Source of the DNA: JBGPLJ01 sp963826145 | GTDB taxonomy: Bacteria > Pseudomonadota > Gammaproteobacteria > Steroidobacterales > Steroidobacteraceae | Direction: 5' to 3' | DNA length: 64,000 nucleotides | NCBI GenBank assembly: GCA_963826145.1 | Contig: CAWGVW010000002.1 | Coordinates: forward strand, 1,612,001-1,676,000 | In this document: positions 44,235 through 52,597 of the stretch, piece by piece | Layout: each line of letters starts with the position of its first letter | Numbering within the stretch: the stretch's first letter is position 1 | Translations under genes and position numbers: made by a program | Notes under the pieces: generated by a model | Databases searched by the model: none | Told to the model about the DNA's origin: nothing | The model's input: the letters and a program-made list of their open reading frames with translations, nothing else

Positions 44235-45385
44235 CGGCCGGCTTCGAATCCAAGCTCCCCGCCGTCGGCACGACGATTTTTACCGTGATGTCGAAGCTCG
44301 CCGCGGACACGGGCGCCATCAATCTCTCCCAGGGCTTTCCGGACTTCGACGGACCCGCACGCTTGCGGGCACTTGTTGCCGAACACCTGAACGCAGGGCA
44401 CAACCAGTACGCACCCATGGCGGGCCTGCCGGTGCTGCGCGAAGAGATTGTCCGCAAGAACGAGCGCCTGTACGGACATCGTGGCGATCCCGAGAGCGAA
44501 GTCACCGTCACTGCGGGCGGCACCGAGGCGATCTTCTGCGCAGTGCAGACCGTCGTTCGCGCGGGCGACGAAGTTATAGTGCTCGAGCCCTGCTACGATT
44601 CCTATGAGCCTTCGGTAACGCTCGCTGGCGGTCGCACCGTGCGCGTGCCGCTGGCACGGCCCGATTTCCACGTCGACTGGGCGCGCGTTGCCGCGGCCAT
44701 CACGCCGCGAACGCGCCTCATAATCGTCAATACGCCGCACAATCCGAGCGGCGCGGCCTGGAGCGAGGCGGATCTCGCCGAGTGCGCGGCGCTCGCTGAG
44801 CGCCATGGGCTCTTTGTGCTCTCGGACGAAGTGTACGAGCACATCCTGTTCGACGGACGGCGGCACACCAGCATGCTGTGCCACGAGGCGCTCGCCGCGC
44901 GCAGCTTCGTGGTGTCGTCGTTCGGCAAGACCTATCACACGACGGGCTGGAAGGTCGGCTACTGCGTGGCGCCCGCGGCATCGACGCGCGAGTTCCGCAA
45001 GGTCCACCAGTTCGTGCAGTTCTCCGTCGTCACGCCGATGCAATACGCCATTGCAGCGTACCTGCGCGAGTGTCCCGAGCACTATCTGGAGCTTCCCGCT
45101 TTCTATCAGAAGCGGCGCGACCGCTTTGCCGAACTCCTCGCCGGGACGCGGCTCAAGCTCCGCCCGAGCGCGGGGACGTACTTTCAGGTGGCCGACTATG
45201 CACACCTGAGCGACTTGCCGGACGTCGAGTATTCGCAGTGGATGACCCGGGAGATCGGTGTCGCGTCGATTCCCTTCTCGGTTTTCTCTGCCGTCAATCC
45301 GCCGGGCGAGCGCCTGGTGCGGTTCTGCTTCGCCAAGGACGACGCGACGCTGGTCGCGGCCGCCGAGCGCCTCGCGCGACTCTAA
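44231..45385 (+). CDS. Class I/II PLP aminotransferase, methionine aminotransferase (YbdL)-like
   Basis: 384 residues from the ATG at 44231. NLSQGFPDFDGP near the N-terminus, NTPHNPSGA (pyridoxal-binding Asn region), SDEVYEHILFDG and the PLP lysine in SSFGKTYHTTGWKVGY. By eye it is closest to YbdL/kynurenine-aminotransferase-type enzymes that use methionine or aromatic amino acids. It starts inside the stop of the kinase gene. A methionine-salvage role would fit the SAM-cycle genes elsewhere in the window but is only inference. Confidence 0.88.
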   Translation: MTAGFESKLPAVGTTIFTVMSKLAADTGAINLSQGFPDFDGPARLRALVAEHLNAGHNQYAPMAGLPVLREEIVRKNERLYGHRGDPESEVTVTAGGTEAIFCAVQTVVRAGDEVIVLEPCYDSYEPSVTLAGGRTVRVPLARPDFHVDWARVAAAITPRTRLIIVNTPHNPSGAAWSEADLAECAALAERHGLFVLSDEVYEHILFDGRRHTSMLCHEALAARSFVVSSFGKTYHTTGWKVGYCVAPAASTREFRKVHQFVQFSVVTPMQYAIAAYLRECPEHYLELPAFYQKRRDRFAELLAGTRLKLRPSAGTYFQVADYAHLSDLPDVEYSQWMTREIGVASIPFSVFSAVNPPGERLVRFCFAKDDATLVAAAERLARL

Positions 45386-45456
45386 AGAAATCTTCACGAA
45401 ACCGAAGTCAGCGCGCAGCGGCCCAATCCGTTCCAATCCCCGGAGGACTGGAACGT

Positions 45457-46059
45457 ATGCGTCACGCCTTTTCGATGCCGTCGCAGCGGGCGGCGGCCGT
45501 CGCCGCTTCGATTGCCTTGCTTTGCAGCGTCGCGGTCGCGGGCGATGCCCCGGCGCCCGAGTCGCCCGCCCCGGATACCGGCTCGGAAGCAGCCGCGCCG
45601 CCGCCGCCGGTCACATCGAGTTCCGCCGTCTTCGTCTACCCATCGAAAGGGCAGAGTGCGCAGCAGACCGACCGCGACCGCTATGAATGCCACAACTGGG
45701 CGGTGAAGCAGTCGGGATTCGACCCGAGCCAGCCGCATCTCGCGCCGCATCAGCGCGTGCAAGTCGTGACCATGCCGGCGCCGGGAGCCAATACGATGAT
45801 GGGTGCCATCACCGGAGCGCTCATCGGCGCCGCGGTGTCGAATCCCCACGACACTGGCGCAGGAGCAGCGGTCGGCGCCGTGTCCGGCGCGTTGCTCGGG
45901 CACGCGGCGGACAAGGCCCGTGAAGAGCAGGCCGCGCGCCTGCAGCAGCAACACGATCAGCGCTCGGACAGCGCGGTCGCGAGGCTCGAACAGCAGTCGA
46001 ACGATTACCGCCGAGCCATCAGCGCCTGTCTCGAAGGCCGCGGCTACACCGTGAAATGA
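45457..46059 (+). CDS. Exported glycine-zipper protein with RYECHxWAV module
   Basis: 200 residues, ATG with CGGAGGA upstream. Signal peptide (about 1-29), a Pro/Ala-rich linker, then FVYPSKGQS followed by RYECHNWAVKQSGFDP (about 75-90). A glycine-zipper region follows (MMGAITGALIGAAVSN and GAGAAVGAVSGALLGH, about 114-150), then a coiled-coil-like tail ending YRRAISACLEGRGYTVK. Glycine-zipper proteins of this type sit in or on the outer membrane. Function unknown. The N- and C-terminal pieces recur in the next gene. Confidence 0.82.
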   Translation: MRHAFSMPSQRAAAVAASIALLCSVAVAGDAPAPESPAPDTGSEAAAPPPPVTSSSAVFVYPSKGQSAQQTDRDRYECHNWAVKQSGFDPSQPHLAPHQRVQVVTMPAPGANTMMGAITGALIGAAVSNPHDTGAGAAVGAVSGALLGHAADKAREEQAARLQQQHDQRSDSAVARLEQQSNDYRRAISACLEGRGYTVK

Positions 46060-46078
46060 ACACTCGAGGAGTCTCATC

Positions 46079-46774
46079 GTGAAAGGCCATCGATCCTGGA
46101 CAGCGGCGTTGCTAGTGTGCGCAGCGCTGAGCGCGACTCCGTACGTCCAAGCCGATTCGCGGCAGGACCACAATCGGAGCGATCACAATGACCGGCCGCC
46201 GCCGCCGCACGGTTACGTGCTCGACCACCGCTACAATCACGACCAGTACTATCCGCCACGCGGGTACGCCGTAGGAGCTCTGCCGAGCGGCTATTACGGC
46301 GCGCACTATCACGGCGGACAGTACTACTACCACGGCGGCGTCTGGTACCGGCCGTACGGCCCGCACTTCGTCGTCGTGACCCCGCCCATCGGTATCGTCG
46401 TGCCGCTCCTGCCGGCGTTCTATACGACCGTGTGGATCCGCGGTTTCCCGTACTACTACGCGGACGACACCTTCTACACCTGGCGGCCGGAGATGCGCGG
46501 CTACGAAGTCACCGAGCCGCCGAGCGAAGCCGCGAACGAAGCGACGACTGCGCCTGCGACTGAAGATGTGTTCGTTTACCCGAAGAACGGGCAGAGCGAG
46601 GCGCAGGAGGCGACCGACCGCTATGAGTGCCACGCGTGGGCGGTGCGCGAAACGGGCTTCGACCCGACGCAGACGCTTGGCGGCGTCGACGAATCGCAGG
46701 TTATCGCGAAGCGTGCGGACTATCGCCGCGCGGAAGCGGCCTGCCTCGATGCGCGCGGCTACAGCGTGAAATAG
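46079..46774 (+). CDS. Exported Tyr/His-rich protein (DUF6515-like) with the same C-terminal module
   Basis: 231 residues, GTG start 19 bp after the previous stop, with GAGGAG upstream. Signal peptide (about 1-26), a His/Pro-rich stretch, a Tyr-Gly-rich region (HYHGGQYYYHGGVWYRPYG), one hydrophobic segment (IGIVVPLLPAFYTTVW), then FVYPKNGQS, RYECHAWAVRETGFDP and YRRAEAACLDARGYSVK. The last three blocks match the preceding protein almost residue by residue without its glycine zipper. Probably envelope-associated. Function unknown. Confidence 0.82.
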   Translation: MKGHRSWTAALLVCAALSATPYVQADSRQDHNRSDHNDRPPPPHGYVLDHRYNHDQYYPPRGYAVGALPSGYYGAHYHGGQYYYHGGVWYRPYGPHFVVVTPPIGIVVPLLPAFYTTVWIRGFPYYYADDTFYTWRPEMRGYEVTEPPSEAANEATTAPATEDVFVYPKNGQSEAQEATDRYECHAWAVRETGFDPTQTLGGVDESQVIAKRADYRRAEAACLDARGYSVK

Positions 46775-46800
46775 CTGGCGGTAACGTCAGGAGGTTCCAG

Positions 46801-47053
46801 GGCGCCCGTCTGGGGAAGTCCTCGGCGCTCATGAGAAAACGTGCGTGAGGAAAAAGGGGCACGCAGACCCGACCTCTTTTCATAAGCGGCCGTCCACGCA
46901 TTGATCCGGAGTCCCCTTTTTTCCTCGCAAGCCTTGCGCGGACGGGCGAGCCGACAGCGTCCACTCGCCGTTCAATCCCCGCGCTGTCGGCTCGCCAACG
47001 CCCGCGCAGCGGCGTTTTCTGATGAGCGCCGAGGACTTCCCCAGCCGGACGCC
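46801..47053. repeat. Gene-free element of nested palindromes (MITE-like or structured RNA)
   Basis: The 325-bp gap 46775-47099 has no gene. Arms 46810-46841 and 47013-47044 are inverted repeats with 31 of 32 matches and weaker extension outward to 46801 and 47053. Inside are GAGGAAAAAGGGG (46847-46859) against CCCCTTTTTTCCTC, and a perfect 15-bp pair (46945-46959 with 46982-46996, GGCGAGCCGACAGCG). The whole could fold into one long branched hairpin. No coding potential and no clear target duplication were seen. A non-autonomous transposable element is the favoured reading. Confidence 0.75.
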
Positions 47054-47099
47054 TGAGGTCGCAGTACGTTCGGCCCGCAGTCGACCGACAACTAACCCG

Positions 47100-49129
47100 C
47101 TACTGCGCCGGCGTGACCTTCGGCGGGTCGATGAAGCGCTTCACGCCGACGGCCTCGTAGACCTCGGCGGGGTAGTACACGGTGCCGCGCTTCATGACGA
47201 GGCTGATCTTGCGGATGTCCGAGATGTTCGCCGTCGGATCGCCGTCGACGAGGATCAGGTCCGCGACCTTCTCGCGCTCCACCGTGCCGCGGTTCGCGAG
47301 CGTGCCGGTGTACTTCGCGCCGTTCACCGTCGCGATCTTCAGCACCTCGGCCGCTGGAATGCCCGCCTTCACGTAGAGCTCGAGCTCGCGATGCAGGGTA
47401 AATCCCGCGAGGTTGTCGGTGCCGGCGACGATCGGCACGCCGGCCTGGTAGAGCCGTCCCGAGAACTCGAGCATCTTCGCGTACGATGCCCGCCAGGTCT
47501 TGACGTTCTTCGGCGTCACGTCCATCGAGTTCGATCGGAGCGAGCGTTGCAGGGCGACCGGCAGATGGTCCGCGATCATGCCGAATGCCGGATTGGGCTC
47601 GCCCTGCAGCTGCGTGAAGTTCGGCTCGAAGGTCGCGAGCGTCAGGTCGATCGATGTCTGGTGCTCCTTCAGCAGCGCGATGAGATCCTGCACCGGCTTC
47701 GAGTCGAGATCGAGCTTGTTCACGTTGTTCGCGATGAGATAGAAGCGCTCGAGCGTGCGCGTGTCGGTCGTCGGCGTGACGTAGAAATTGAGCAGCACCT
47801 GGTTGATGTGCTGGATTTCGTCATAGCCCGCGCGCACGGCGTCTTCCGCCTTCATGAACGCGGGGATGTGGCCGCTAACACGCATACCGCGCTGGTGCGC
47901 GTAAGCGGCGGTATCCTTCACCCATTCCGGGTGGAAGGAGTTGTAGATCTTGATCTGGCGGTAGCCGTGCTGCGCGTACCAGTCGACGGCGTCCTTCGCG
48001 GCCTGGAGGCTGTCGACGACGAAGCCGCCGCGCGCGGAGTACTTCGATTCACCTTCGATGAAGCCTGCGGGAATGATCGTCGGCCCGACGATGAGGCCCG
48101 AGTCGATGCGCGTGCGCAGTTCGTTGAGCACGGTGTTGTTGTTGCCCATGTCGCGCGTCACCGTCACGCCGGCGGCGATCTGCATCATGCTGTCCCAGGC
48201 ACCTTCGTGCGTGTGCAGGTCGAAGAGGGCGGACATCAGCACACGGCCGCTGCCGTCGATGACAGTGCCGGCGTCGCGCGTGGCGGAATCTGCTGGGTAG
48301 ATCGCCGCGATGTGCCCGCGATTCACGTAGACATCGGACGGCTCCGTGAGCCGCGCGGCCGCCGCGTCGAAGACGCGCACGTTGCGAAACACGATCGGCT
48401 CGGGGAAATGATGCGCGAGGCGCATCTGCAGCGCCGCCTGCAGATCCGATTCTGCCTGCGACTGTTCCGCTTCGAGCTTGGCGGCCTGGCTTTCCAGGGC
48501 GTCGTCGACGACCTGCACGACGCCGGGCACGACGAAAGCCGCGAGGCGCTTCGAATCGTCGTTCGTCAGCCAGACGAATCCGGGCTGCACGTCGAGGCCG
48601 CTGATCGCATAGAGCGTGACCGGCATGGGCGTGCCGCCCGCATCGAGCGTGAGGTCCTTGAGTCTTCTCGACGCGCAATTCGCCGCCGGGGAGCGCCGCG
48701 ACCACGTGATTCGGCTGGCGCAGGATGGCGCGCACGGTCACGGCAACCTCCTCGAAGGTATTGTCGACCGGCACATAAAGTGCCGCGCCCGCCGGTGTCG
48801 CGCTGCCGTGGTCCGCCGATGCCTGCCAGGTCGCTCGCTTGCCCGACATCTTGAAAGTCTCGCTGACCGGCGCGCCGAAGGTGGACTTGCCCTTGACGCA
48901 GGAAATCGACGATCAGCCCGTCGCCGTCGAGCGCGATCTCCTCGTGCAGGTCCGGCCCGCGGCCGTTCTGCCGGTAGCTGAACTCGGTGACGATGCGGCC
49001 GTCGCCACGCACGGTCGTCGTCTGCGCGCCGCCGCGCTTGCCTTCGAAGAGGATCTGGTAGTGGTGCGTCGCGTCGGCAAATGCAGCCGCGGATGCGAGC
49101 GCGAGCAAAAAGGCAATCAGGATTCGCAT
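47100..49129 (-). pseudogene. Exported amidohydrolase (imidazolonepropionase-like) with two +1 frameshifts
   Basis: Three frames join into one protein of about 675 residues: MRILIAFLLALASAAAFA (signal peptide) to GDGLIVDFL; then VKGKSTFGAPVSETFKMSG to GGELRVEK; then LKDLTLDAGGTPMPVTLY to the end. One extra base lies near 48894-48900 and another near 48660-48668; removing both restores the frame exactly. The C-terminal amidohydrolase barrel is intact (DLHTHEG, KIYNSF, SGHIPAF, AGTDNLAG). The family hydrolyses cyclic amides or peptide-like compounds. Inactivation or sequence error are both possible. Confidence 0.85.
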
Positions 49130-49163
49130 TGCAAAGTCTCCTGGGAGTTCGTGCGGAAAATAG

Positions 49164-49180
49164 ATGGGGACTGTCCCCAT
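49164..49180. terminator. Hairpin between the amidohydrolase and acyl-CoA dehydrogenase genes
   Basis: ATGGGGACTGTCCCCAT is a 7-bp stem with a short loop followed by TTTTCTT on the plus strand. The GGGGACNGTCCCC core also resembles a family of intergenic repeats (see 53995-54055). Confidence 0.5.
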
Positions 49181-49190
49181 TTTCTTGTTG

Positions 49191-50354
49191 TCAGCGCAGG
49201 CCAGTTTCGCTGCGGGCGATCACGAGCCGCTGGATCTCGCTCGTGCCTTCGTAGATCTCGGTGATCTTTGCGTCGCGGAAGTAGCGTTCGATCGGCATTT
49301 CCTTGCTGTAGCCCATGCCGGCGTGAATCTGCACGGCTTGGTGCGCAATGTACATCGCGGCCTCCGAGGCGAAGAGCTTCGCCATGCTCGCATCGACGCT
49401 GTTGCGCCCGCCCTCGCGCTTCACACGGGCCTTGTTCCATGCGGCGCGGAGCGTCAGGAGCCGCGCGGCCTCGAGCCGCACCTTCATGTCCGCGATCTTC
49501 TGCTGGATCATCTGAAACGAGCCGATCGGGGCGCCGAAGGCGACTCGTTCCTTCGCGAACACCACAGACGCCTCGTACGCGGCACGCGCAATGCCGACGG
49601 CCTGGGCGGCGATGCCGATCCGGCCCTGATCGAGCACCGCCATGGCAATCTTGAAGCCCTGGCCCTCAGCGCCGAGGCGGTTTTCGACGGGCAGCTGATA
49701 GTCGGAGAACTCGATTTCGCAGGTGGCCGAGGCGCGGATGCCGAGCTTCGGCTCCGTTTTGCCGCGCAGATAACCCGGCTTCGTCGTGTCGAGCACGAAC
49801 GCCGTAATGCCCCTGCCTTTCTGGGCGGGATCCGTGATCGCGAAGAGCAGCATGAAGTCCGCGACCGGCCCCGACGTGATCCAGGATTTTTTGCCGTTGA
49901 TCAGGTAGTGGCGCCCGTCGGGCGAAAGCGTCGCGCGTGTACGCATGCCGACAGAATCGGAACCGGACTGCGGTTCGGACAGGCCGTAACAGCCGACGGC
50001 CTTGCCGGTCGCGACCGGCTGCACGAACCGGCGACGCTGCTGCTCGGTCCCGAACTCCATGATCCCGTTGCAGTAGAGGGAATTGTTGACCGAAACGATC
50101 GTCGCGTGGGCTGCATCCGCCGCGGCGATTTCCTCCATCACGACGACGAAGCTGATTGGATCGAGCCCCGAGCCGCCGTATTCCGGCGGCACTTCGATGC
50201 CCATGAAGCCGAGTTCGCCGGCTTTGCGAATCGTCTCATGAGGAAACTCGCCGCTCGCATCGTGGCTGGCGGCGACGGGCACGATCTCGTTCTGCGCGAA
50301 CTCGCGCGCCGCCGCCTGAATCATGAGCTGATCGTCGGTAAGTCTGAAATCCAT
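49191..50354 (-). CDS. Acyl-CoA dehydrogenase
   Basis: 387 residues from the ATG at 50354 (MDFRLTDDQLMIQAAAREFA). FAD-dependent enzyme introducing the alpha,beta double bond in acyl-CoA. Signature GCYGLSEPQSGSD and the catalytic Glu369 in YEGTSEIQRL are present, and size is that of short/branched-chain enzymes. No electron-transfer or thiolase genes adjoin it, so the chain length cannot be inferred. The much longer open frame upstream is antisense to the next gene and not used. Confidence 0.95.
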   Translation of the reverse strand: MDFRLTDDQLMIQAAAREFAQNEIVPVAASHDASGEFPHETIRKAGELGFMGIEVPPEYGGSGLDPISFVVVMEEIAAADAAHATIVSVNNSLYCNGIMEFGTEQQRRRFVQPVATGKAVGCYGLSEPQSGSDSVGMRTRATLSPDGRHYLINGKKSWITSGPVADFMLLFAITDPAQKGRGITAFVLDTTKPGYLRGKTEPKLGIRASATCEIEFSDYQLPVENRLGAEGQGFKIAMAVLDQGRIGIAAQAVGIARAAYEASVVFAKERVAFGAPIGSFQMIQQKIADMKVRLEAARLLTLRAAWNKARVKREGGRNSVDASMAKLFASEAAMYIAHQAVQIHAGMGYSKEMPIERYFRDAKITEIYEGTSEIQRLVIARSETGLR

Positions 50355-50465
50355 GAATTCTCCGCAAGATGGGTGCGCCCGCGAGCGTGGCGTTGTTGGG
50401 GCGAATTGTCCCTTAACGCCCGCGGCGTTGCCAATGGCGGACCGGCGCTCGTATACACTGTCGCC

Positions 50466-51644
50466 ATGAAGAAGCCGACGCGCGTCAACCATCCGCCCGC
50501 GGTCGGACCGCCGCCGGGCAATCGGGCGCTCGTCGATCCGATCTACCAGTCGGTCAAGTTCGAATTCGATGAAGTCGACGCGACGCTGAAAGCGATTCGC
50601 GGCGAAACTCCGGGCTATTTCTACACGCGTGTGTCGAATCCAACCCTGCGCCAGCTCGAGCTTCTGCTCGCGGAAATGCAGGGTCGCGAGGATGCCATTG
50701 TGCTCGGGTCCGGCGTTGCCGCGGCAAGCGCTGTGTTCCTGTCGGTGCTCCGGCAAGGGGATCACGTCCTCGGTTTCGTCGAAACCTATGCACCGACGCG
50801 GCGGACGCTGCAGCGGATTCTTGCGCGCTTCGGAGTAAGCCTGACGCTGCTCTCGATCGAGGATCTCGAAGGCGCCGAACGGCTGCTCGCAAGCCGGCCG
50901 ACGCGCCTCCTCGTCTTCGAAAGTCCCACCAATCCCGTCACCAAGATCGCGGACATTGCGCGCCTCACGGACATGGCGCATCGGCACGGCGCGCTCGTGA
51001 TGCTCGATAACACGTTTGCGGGCCTGCACAACCACGGCCAGTTCGACGTCGACATCTACACACACAGCCTGACGAAGTTCGCGAGCGGCCACAGCGACGT
51101 GATGGGCGGCGTGATCATCGGGCAGGTCGACGTCCTGCGGTCGATCCGGCAGGACCATATCCTGATCGGCGCGCTACTCGATCCGCATGCGGCCTTCCTG
51201 ATCCTGCGCGGCTTGAAGACGTATTTCCTGCGCTATCGGGCGATCTGCGCTTCGGCGCAGCGGGTGGCGGAACTTCTTGAGGCGCATGCGGCGGTCGAGC
51301 GGGTGCATTACCCGGGGCTCGCTTCCCACCGCCATCACGCCCTGGCGCGCGCCCAGATGCAGGATTTCGGCGGCGTCGTCTCGTTCGATCTCAAGGCTGG
51401 CGAACGGGCGGCGACGGTATTTTGCGAATCGCTCGAGCTCTTTGGCCTTGCGGCGAGCGTCGGCTCCACGGAATCGCTCGTGATGGCGCCGCAGATGCTG
51501 AGGTCGCACGATCTCACCGCAGAACAACGCAAGGTCTCGGGCGTACTCGAGGGCACCGTGCGCCTTTCAGTCGGCATCGAAGACCCCGACGACCTCCTCG
51601 CGGATATCACGCAAGCCCTTGATCGCGCGGGGCAATCCGGCTAA
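50466..51644 (+). CDS. Cys/Met-metabolism PLP-dependent enzyme (cystathionine gamma-synthase/lyase family)
   Basis: 392 residues from the ATG at 50466; the frame's upstream extension is antisense to the dehydrogenase. PLP lysine Lys204 in THSLTKFASGHSDVMGG, YTRVSNPTLRQLE (about 53-65) and the GSTESLV motif near the C-terminus are family hallmarks. Members make or cleave cystathionine, O-acylhomoserine products or methionine, and cannot be separated safely by eye. With the serine-acylating MetX and MTHFR genes in the window, a sulfur amino acid role is clear but the exact step is open. Confidence 0.9.
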   Translation: MKKPTRVNHPPAVGPPPGNRALVDPIYQSVKFEFDEVDATLKAIRGETPGYFYTRVSNPTLRQLELLLAEMQGREDAIVLGSGVAAASAVFLSVLRQGDHVLGFVETYAPTRRTLQRILARFGVSLTLLSIEDLEGAERLLASRPTRLLVFESPTNPVTKIADIARLTDMAHRHGALVMLDNTFAGLHNHGQFDVDIYTHSLTKFASGHSDVMGGVIIGQVDVLRSIRQDHILIGALLDPHAAFLILRGLKTYFLRYRAICASAQRVAELLEAHAAVERVHYPGLASHRHHALARAQMQDFGGVVSFDLKAGERAATVFCESLELFGLAASVGSTESLVMAPQMLRSHDLTAEQRKVSGVLEGTVRLSVGIEDPDDLLADITQALDRAGQSG

Positions 51645-51727
51645 AGCACGCGGCCGCCGCCCGATCAAGTTCCGACGCCTGCCGCCGATATTCCCGGGGT
51701 GCACCAGTCCCGCGGAAAACGACACCC

Positions 51728-52597
51728 ATGGCTCTCATGAAAATGACGCTGAGATCCCTGAATAGCGAGCCTTCCGAGCTACGCGAACGACTGCAGGAAG
51801 CAATTGCCGCCGATCAGGTCGACCTGCCGCCGCTCCCTCAAGTTGCGGGCGAAGTCGTCGCGAACGGCGCTGCCGATCCGCGCAATGCTGCCGCCTTCTC
51901 ACAGCTGATCCAGCGCGATCCGGTGCTCGCCGCCAACATCATGCGCATCGCGAATTCTCCGGCCTATCGGCCACGGGCGCCGATCGTTTCCCTGCAGCAA
52001 GCGGTCGCCTGGCTCGGCATCACGGAGATCCGAAATATTGCGCTCGCCGTCTGCGTACGCGGGCAGCTCTTCGTTGCTGCGGGCCACGAGCCTGAAATTC
52101 ACGACCTGTGGCGCGAGTCGGTCGCAACGGCAAGCTGGGCCCGTGCCCTGGCGCGCCTCAAGAAACGCAACGTCGAATCCGCGTATCTCTGCGGCCTCCT
52201 GCATCGCATCGGCCGTGCCGCGGCGATCGCGACCTTGAGCCGTATCGAAGTCGCCGGCCGCCGCACGGTCGCGGCGCGGACGTTTTCCGCGCTTGCCGAT
52301 GAATTTGAATGGGACTTCGGCCGCAAGCTCGCCGAGAAGTGGCAGCTGCCGGCTTCGGTAAGCGATGTGATCAACGGCTGGCGCAACGCCGGGCGCGCGT
52401 CCGGTGCGTCCGCGGAGGTCCTGCAGGTCTATGTTGCGCACCTGCTCGCCATCGAAGTGCTTCATCCCGAACTCAGCAATCTTTCGCTCCTGGCGGAGCA
52501 CGGTGCACTCGCCGATCTCGACGTATACCCCGACGAACTCGAAGCCCTGCGCAAGGAGTCCGATCACGTGCTTGCCGCGATCGCGCATATCGGATGA
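51728..52597 (+). CDS. HDOD-domain protein
   Basis: 289 residues. The HDOD domain (about 30-230) starts LPPLPQVAGEVV and contains RDPVLAANIMRIANSPAY and SLQQAVAWLGITEIRNIAL. It lacks the metal ligands of true HD phosphohydrolases. HDOD proteins act in signalling (motility, c-di-GMP, stress). No second output domain is present. Its stop overlaps the sthA start (ATGA), implying co-expression, although no direct link is known. Confidence 0.88.
   Translation: MALMKMTLRSLNSEPSELRERLQEAIAADQVDLPPLPQVAGEVVANGAADPRNAAAFSQLIQRDPVLAANIMRIANSPAYRPRAPIVSLQQAVAWLGITEIRNIALAVCVRGQLFVAAGHEPEIHDLWRESVATASWARALARLKKRNVESAYLCGLLHRIGRAAAIATLSRIEVAGRRTVAARTFSALADEFEWDFGRKLAEKWQLPASVSDVINGWRNAGRASGASAEVLQVYVAHLLAIEVLHPELSNLSLLAEHGALADLDVYPDELEALRKESDHVLAAIAHIG

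Noticed and set aside
46847..46920. Short open frames inside the palindromic element as a gene
   Set aside because: They lack ribosome-binding sites and protein-like composition and are interrupted by the hairpin arms.
48655..48905. Programmed +1 frameshifting as the explanation for the amidohydrolase breaks
   Set aside because: There is no in-frame stop or slippery codon at the shift points and two shifts in one enzyme of this family are not known. Kept only as an alternative.
49164..50465. N-terminal extension of the Cys/Met PLP enzyme frame
   Set aside because: The extension is antisense to the acyl-CoA dehydrogenase and homology begins only at the ATG at 50466.
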